Assembly: GCA_964574815.1 (NCBI GenBank)
Contig: CAZNPL010000030.1
Location: forward strand, 21,323 to 85,322
Source: CAZNPL01 sp964574815
GTDB lineage: Bacteria > Planctomycetota > Phycisphaerae > UBA1845
Direction: 5' to 3'
Length of the DNA stretch: 64,000 nt
The translations under genes were made by a program, and so were the position numbers. This document shows, piece by piece, positions 60,289 through 64,000 of the stretch. Under the pieces are notes generated by a model that ran no database searches, was not told the DNA's origin, and worked only from the letters and a program-made list of their open reading frames with translations. Position 1 is the first letter of the stretch; each line of letters starts with the position of its first letter.

Positions 60289-61641
60289 ATGATGATTGCG
60301 TTCTCGATGCCAATTCACCTGGTTCTCGCCGCGTGTACGCTGTTGGGCTTGTACCTCTCCATCCGTGGATTCAAGGGCAGACGGGAGGGACGGGAGCAGC
60401 GGTGCAAGAAATGCGGGTACAACCTGACCGGCCTGACCGCCGGGCGATGCCCTGAATGCGGCTCCACACTGAGCAGCAGCACGATCGAATACGGAGTCCG
60501 GCGTCGTTATCCCGCCACACTTGCGCTTGGGGCGATCCTCCTTCTGTCTTCCAGCGCGTTATGGGGTTTGCTCGCGTACGGCATTGCCAGAAACATTGAG
60601 TGGTATCAGTTCGCCCCCTACTTCTATGTGATGGGCGACGCGCGAAGCGGCTCACAAAAAGGCCTGCGTGAATTGGAGCGTCGGCTCGACACGGACAGCC
60701 TGTCAGTGCCGCAGATTGAGGAGCTGGCCGACACCTGCCTTGAGCTGCAACAAAAGGATCCTGCTCCTGTTGAGCTGGGGCGCTGGCTTGACATGCTCGA
60801 CAGATTCGATGCCGCAGGCCGCCTGACGAACGAGCAGCAAACCCGTTACTACGACCGGCTCGTCGTCTTTTCGCTTGACGTACGACCACGGATTCGAGTC
60901 GCCGACCCCGTCCCCTACCGGATTCGGACTGAAGGGCGAGGCCCGCGAGGCGATTGGGTCAGGTGTTCCGTCAAGAGGCAGAGGATCAAGGTTGGCGAAC
61001 GCTCGAAGTCTATCGGGTCGTCCAGGAGCAGTTCTGTAGGGGTAAGGGAGACAGCGTGGACGACTACAACAAAGATCGACGGCCTGAGTCCAGGGCGCCA
61101 CACGGTCGAAGTCGTCCTCGCCTATGAGCTTACTCGGGGAACGCTTGCGCTCCGTACAGGAGAGATCGTCCTGAACGCCGAGACGACGATTCTGCCTGAA
61201 GACGCTGCAGATCCGGTGGCACTCAACAACGACCCCGGCGCTCGGCGGGCGCTCGAGCAGAGTATCTCCGTTGAAAACATGGAGCTGATCGAGCTCAAGG
61301 AAACGACCTATGACAGGAGCGGGGCGCCCACGGAGGGGTATTTCTTACAACTCCAGTACCATCTGCACCCCGACGAGCCACTGCCGGCGGATATCGCCTT
61401 CGAAGTAATCATCCAGGCGGGCGAGCAGGAGTTTGACGCTGGAAAGATCACAGGCGCGAAGGGATCGCAGACGGCGTGGTTTCAGCAGTTGAGGGTCCCT
61501 GAATTGGCCGTCGATCACGTATTCGTAATCCTCCGCCCGGACCCCGAAGCCGTTCGCACAACGGTGGACGTGTTTGAATGCTTAAATGGCGAGCTGAGGC
61601 TTGGCCCTGTCGCGATCCGCCGGTCGCTTCCATTCCGGTGA
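60289..61641 (+). CDS. Zinc-ribbon membrane protein of unknown function
   Basis: A 450-residue protein. A first membrane helix (about 8-26, HLVLAACTLLGLYLSI) is followed by a zinc ribbon CKKCGYNLTGLTAGRCPECG (Cys pairs at about 39/42 and 54/57), a second helix (about 74-96, ALGAILLLSSSALWGLLAYG), and a long soluble region of beta strands with an Ig-like look (residues 220-450). The zinc ribbon with flanking helices is a common planctomycete arrangement that I cannot link to a known role. Start at ATG 60289; the frame extends to 60187 without a ribosome binding site. Confidence 0.7.
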   Translation: MMIAFSMPIHLVLAACTLLGLYLSIRGFKGRREGREQRCKKCGYNLTGLTAGRCPECGSTLSSSTIEYGVRRRYPATLALGAILLLSSSALWGLLAYGIARNIEWYQFAPYFYVMGDARSGSQKGLRELERRLDTDSLSVPQIEELADTCLELQQKDPAPVELGRWLDMLDRFDAAGRLTNEQQTRYYDRLVVFSLDVRPRIRVADPVPYRIRTEGRGPRGDWVRCSVKRQRIKVGERSKSIGSSRSSSVGVRETAWTTTTKIDGLSPGRHTVEVVLAYELTRGTLALRTGEIVLNAETTILPEDAADPVALNNDPGARRALEQSISVENMELIELKETTYDRSGAPTEGYFLQLQYHLHPDEPLPADIAFEVIIQAGEQEFDAGKITGAKGSQTAWFQQLRVPELAVDHVFVILRPDPEAVRTTVDVFECLNGELRLGPVAIRRSLPFR

Positions 61642-62078
61642 CCCTGGCAGGTAGAGGAAGTTCCGGCAATGAATCCCCGCGGCCCGTTAAGCCGATCGGC
61701 ATGACGCTCGCGCAATTCCGGCGCCGTGGGTGGCCGTAGCAAGTGCGTTGCGGCTCGCCTCAGCCGAGTCCCTGTGTACCGGCCGGCGGCACGTAGCGGG
61801 CATTCCAGCCCGTTGCCGAACACGCAACCGGCACCGACATGGAACGCGCGTCGTGTCGTCGACGCCGACCATCTCCTTGATCCGTAAGGGTGTTTCGTTC
61901 CCGGCCGTGCATCGGCTGGCCCGATACGCCAACAGCAAGACGACGATCGAGGTCAATCACTGGGCCAACGACACGCCACTACGCAAAGCCGTTGCGACGT
62001 TGGCCGGATAAGTGTTCGATACTTGTTGGATTTTCGACGTGTTCCGCAGGAGAAGGCTTCAAAACCCGCATTTCTGAA
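61642..62078. other. Stretch before tRNA-Phe, no clear gene
   Basis: About 440 bases. One plus-strand frame at 61730-62011 reads a protein-like end (AVHRLARYANSKTTIEVNHW) but has no start site or family. No terminator was seen after the 61641 stop. I regard it as non-coding, perhaps containing an old gene remnant. Confidence 0.35.
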
Positions 62079-62151
<73 letters not shown>

Positions 62152-62340
62152 GATCCGCTGATCAACGACAACCCATCGCGAGAACGGGCGATACCGCGGG
62201 GCGCTCGCCGGGAGTGACCCGGCGCCGTCGCTCAGAATCTAGATCGCGCCGCCCTGATCGTCAAGCCGCCATCGACCGGGCAGCGAGCATGGCTGCACCA
62301 CATCACGCGGCGGTCGGTCAGCCGCGCATCCTTTATCGGC

Positions 62341-63060
62341 TCACGGGCGGCGTTCACCCTCGAAGGTACCGATGTAGAAGTCGAAGATGCCCGTCGTACT
62401 GACCGGGACGCCGTTCAGATCCAACTCGCCGGTCACGCGGTTCCCCGCGATTAGAAAGCTGAAAGTCGATCCCGCCTGAACCTGGAACGTCACGCCCACC
62501 TCGCCGCGCCGAAATACGTCGCTCTCCGGCAGGATGAACACGTTCACGTTGCTCGAGCGGTCGCCGACCGTCACGAACTCCGCCGTTACCGTCCCGTCGC
62601 CCCCGACGGCGAGATCGAAGAAGCTGGGCGCGCCGCCCGGACCGGTGCCTTCAAACGCCGTAAGGAACACCCCTCCCACCGTGCCGACGGTCTCAACTCC
62701 ATTAAACGTGTTCTCGGTGTCACGCAGCGTGACTTCGCTAACGCTCGCGATATCCTCCACCTCATTCAGCACGACCGTAAGCGTCGCGTCCATCGTGATC
62801 CCCGAGACATTTCTCGAGACGGCCGAGATCGCAACGTCAAACACCATGGTCTCGCCATCCCCGTTGCCGTCACCGTTTTCCGGCGGTTCCACGGGCGGCT
62901 CTTCTCCGATGACACCGTCACCGTTGATGTCCGGCGGGGGCCGTGTGCCGCCAAGGTCGCTCGGCACCGGAAAACAGCCGCCCAGCATCAACGCAGTCAT
63001 CAAACACGCGACGGTGGCCCGGCTGCCTCTGACGCCGATAAGTCCTCGCTCCATGCGCAT
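62341..63060 (-). CDS. Lipoprotein of unknown function
   Basis: A 239-residue lipoprotein: MERGLIGVRGSRATVACLMT then lipobox LGGC. A Pro/Glu/Gly-rich spacer (about 35-70, with DINGDGVIGEE, a calcium-loop-like segment) leads into 165 residues of alternating beta strands and Gly/Thr-rich turns (VFDVAISAVSRNVSGITMDAT). No enzyme motif. GAGGTG precedes ATG 63060; an in-frame GTG at 63069 is less likely. Predicted location is the outer face of the inner or outer membrane. Confidence 0.7.
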   Translation of the reverse strand: MRMERGLIGVRGSRATVACLMTALMLGGCFPVPSDLGGTRPPPDINGDGVIGEEPPVEPPENGDGNGDGETMVFDVAISAVSRNVSGITMDATLTVVLNEVEDIASVSEVTLRDTENTFNGVETVGTVGGVFLTAFEGTGPGGAPSFFDLAVGGDGTVTAEFVTVGDRSSNVNVFILPESDVFRRGEVGVTFQVQAGSTFSFLIAGNRVTGELDLNGVPVSTTGIFDFYIGTFEGERRP

Positions 63061-63156
63061 GAATCGCACCTCAACTACCTAAAGCCGCGTTCCGGCACCG
63101 ACGATACCCCCATTAGGCTGTGGGTCTCCATCCGTACGGGTGGACAGCCGAACAAT

Positions 63157-63197
63157 GAGGATCCGAGATACGGCGAGCTCGGATCCTCTTGCTTTTT
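63157..63197. terminator. Terminator-like hairpin downstream of cysC
   Basis: A perfect 11-base stem (GAGGATCCGAG with CTCGGATCCTC) closes a 10-base loop and is followed on the plus strand by TTGCTTTTTG. cysC on the reverse strand ends 17 bases before it and reads through the same hairpin, followed there by only a short T-rich patch. Confidence 0.65.
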
Positions 63198-63213
63198 GCG
63201 CTCTTCCGCCTGC

Positions 63214-63837
63214 CTAATGATCCGCCGGCAACGCGACATCGCCGCGCTTCTCCAAAAGCGAGAGCAGCATCACAGCGGCCTCCTGCGGTGAAGTCCGATC
63301 CGCCCGGATCAGCACGTCGGGATTGACCGGCGGCTCGTATGGGTCATCCACCCCGGTGAACCCCTTGATCTTCCCCGCACGCGCCTTCTTGTACATTCCC
63401 TTCGGATCGCGCTGTTCGCACACGTCGACCGGAGTATCAACGAACACTTCGATGAACTTGCCCGGCCCGACGATCTCCCGCGCCGCCTCCCGATCCGCCC
63501 GATAAGGGCTGATGAACGAGGCGCAAGTGATCACACCGGCATCGACGAACAGCTTGCCCACCTCAGCGATCCGCCGGATGTTCTCTGCGCGGTCATCGGC
63601 ACTGAAACCAAGATTCTTGTTCAGGCCGTGGCGGACGTTGTCCCCGTCCAGCACATAGGAGAGGTGTCCTCGCTCGACCAGCGCGTGCTCGAGGGTGAAC
63701 GCGATCGTGCTCTTTCCCGCCGCACTGAGTCCCGTAAACCAGATCAGGACTCCCCTCTGCTCCAGCAGCTTTCCCCGCTCCTCGGACGTCACGTGCCCTC
63801 CGTGCCACGTGATATTCGTTGCCCTTATCTTTGCCAA
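63214..63837 (-). CDS. cysC: Adenylylsulfate (APS) kinase
   Basis: CysC phosphorylates adenosine 5'-phosphosulfate to PAPS, the sulfate donor for assimilation and sulfation. The 207-residue protein has the P-loop GLSAAGKSTIA (about residue 37), then DGDNVRHGLNKNLGFS, RIAEVGKLF, SFISPYRADREAARE and FVDTPVDVCEQRDPKGMYKKA, which together are decisive. The start is TTG at 63837, where AKIRATNITWH, the usual N-terminus of this family, begins and GGAGGAG stands six bases upstream. The frame extends to 63918 without family similarity. No cysN, cysD or sulfotransferase gene is in view. Confidence 0.95.
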   Translation of the reverse strand: MAKIRATNITWHGGHVTSEERGKLLEQRGVLIWFTGLSAAGKSTIAFTLEHALVERGHLSYVLDGDNVRHGLNKNLGFSADDRAENIRRIAEVGKLFVDAGVITCASFISPYRADREAAREIVGPGKFIEVFVDTPVDVCEQRDPKGMYKKARAGKIKGFTGVDDPYEPPVNPDVLIRADRTSPQEAAVMLLSLLEKRGDVALPADH

Positions 63838-64000
63838 GCCGACTCCTCCCAAACCCCGTTCCAGGACCCATCCGGCGCCGAAGCCGGGCAGTATAGGCAC
63901 GCGCTCCCCGCTCCTCAACAGCCGTTCGCCTCAGGCCCGTCACCAGGGTCCGTGACAGTTTAGGCGGCCTTCAGGTACGCCGGTCTGGAATTCCAATATC

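Noticed and set aside
61730..62011. A 93-codon plus-strand frame before tRNA-Phe
   Set aside because: The end looks protein-like, but there is no ribosome binding site, no recognised family and only part of it has coding bias.

Overview
The window looks like chromosomal DNA of a GC-rich member of the Planctomycetota. Support for this comes from family content rather than any single marker. There are two sigma factors of the TIGR02999 type, each followed by a Ser/Thr kinase with a membrane segment and TPR repeats. There are large secreted FG-GAP proteins with dockerin-like tails, DUF1571, DUF2934 and DUF3568 proteins, a zinc-ribbon membrane protein, a PEP-CTERM protein, and a CMP-KDO synthetase that implies a KDO-containing outer membrane. 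Single-copy housekeeping genes (gyrA, pyrG, rnr, icd, two tRNAs) argue for chromosome. I see no phage, insertion sequence or CRISPR array.

Layout. 0-8.6 kb: an edge-truncated EEP-fold phosphatase/nuclease, an RNase H-like exonuclease, a small coiled-coil protein with its own terminator, a lipoprotein hydrolase, RNase R with a downstream calcineurin-type lipoprotein, and MgtE. 8.8-12.3 kb: a tightly coupled three-gene operon (both junctions are ATGA overlaps) for a membrane redox complex made of a four-cluster Fe-S protein with a Tat signal, an NrfD-type quinone-site protein and a cytochrome with 13 CXXCH motifs. 12.8-14.4 kb: a decayed zone with a frameshifted serine hydrolase gene meeting a cut-off AraC-type cupin gene. 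14.5-19.3 kb: tRNA-Pro, a G-quadruplex-prone tract, kdsB-pyrG (CTP maker beside CTP user), a dicarboxylate/amino acid symporter and a DUF2934 protein. 19.7-25.5 kb: divergent glycogen genes glgP and glgX, NADP isocitrate dehydrogenase and a YjfB-like protein.

25.7-30 kb: two convergent secreted FG-GAP proteins whose last 67 or so residues are about 60 percent identical and end in DPCCG. 30.3-33.4 kb: first sigma/kinase cassette. 33.5-37.2 kb: gyrA with a natural change at both main quinolone-contact positions, then a lamin-tail protein. 37.4-41.5 kb: a VOC protein and an XRE regulator paired with a cytosolic zinc-ribbon/kinase/TPR protein. 41.5-43.5 kb: a gene-poor stretch with one plausible unknown gene. 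43.5-48.2 kb: an excisionase-type DNA-binding protein with a dead receiver domain, PhhB, an atypical sigma-70 factor, a membrane protein and a PIN-PhoH ATPase. 48.3-54.3 kb: an isolated pseudopilin, a PEP-CTERM protein, a membrane protein coupled to a 23-codon ORF, DUF1571, an FAD oxidoreductase and a DUF3568 lipoprotein. 54.5-64 kb: a glycine-rich beta-helix lipoprotein, the second sigma/kinase cassette, a zinc-ribbon membrane protein, tRNA-Phe, a lipoprotein and APS kinase (cysC).

Overall the region mixes core metabolism with much signalling and cell-surface coding. The best candidates for undescribed biology are the 13-heme/NrfD/Fe-S complex, the shared DPCCG tail of the two FG-GAP proteins, the XRE-kinase pair and the pseudo-receiver regulator. 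All readings were made by eye from motifs; no database search was run.
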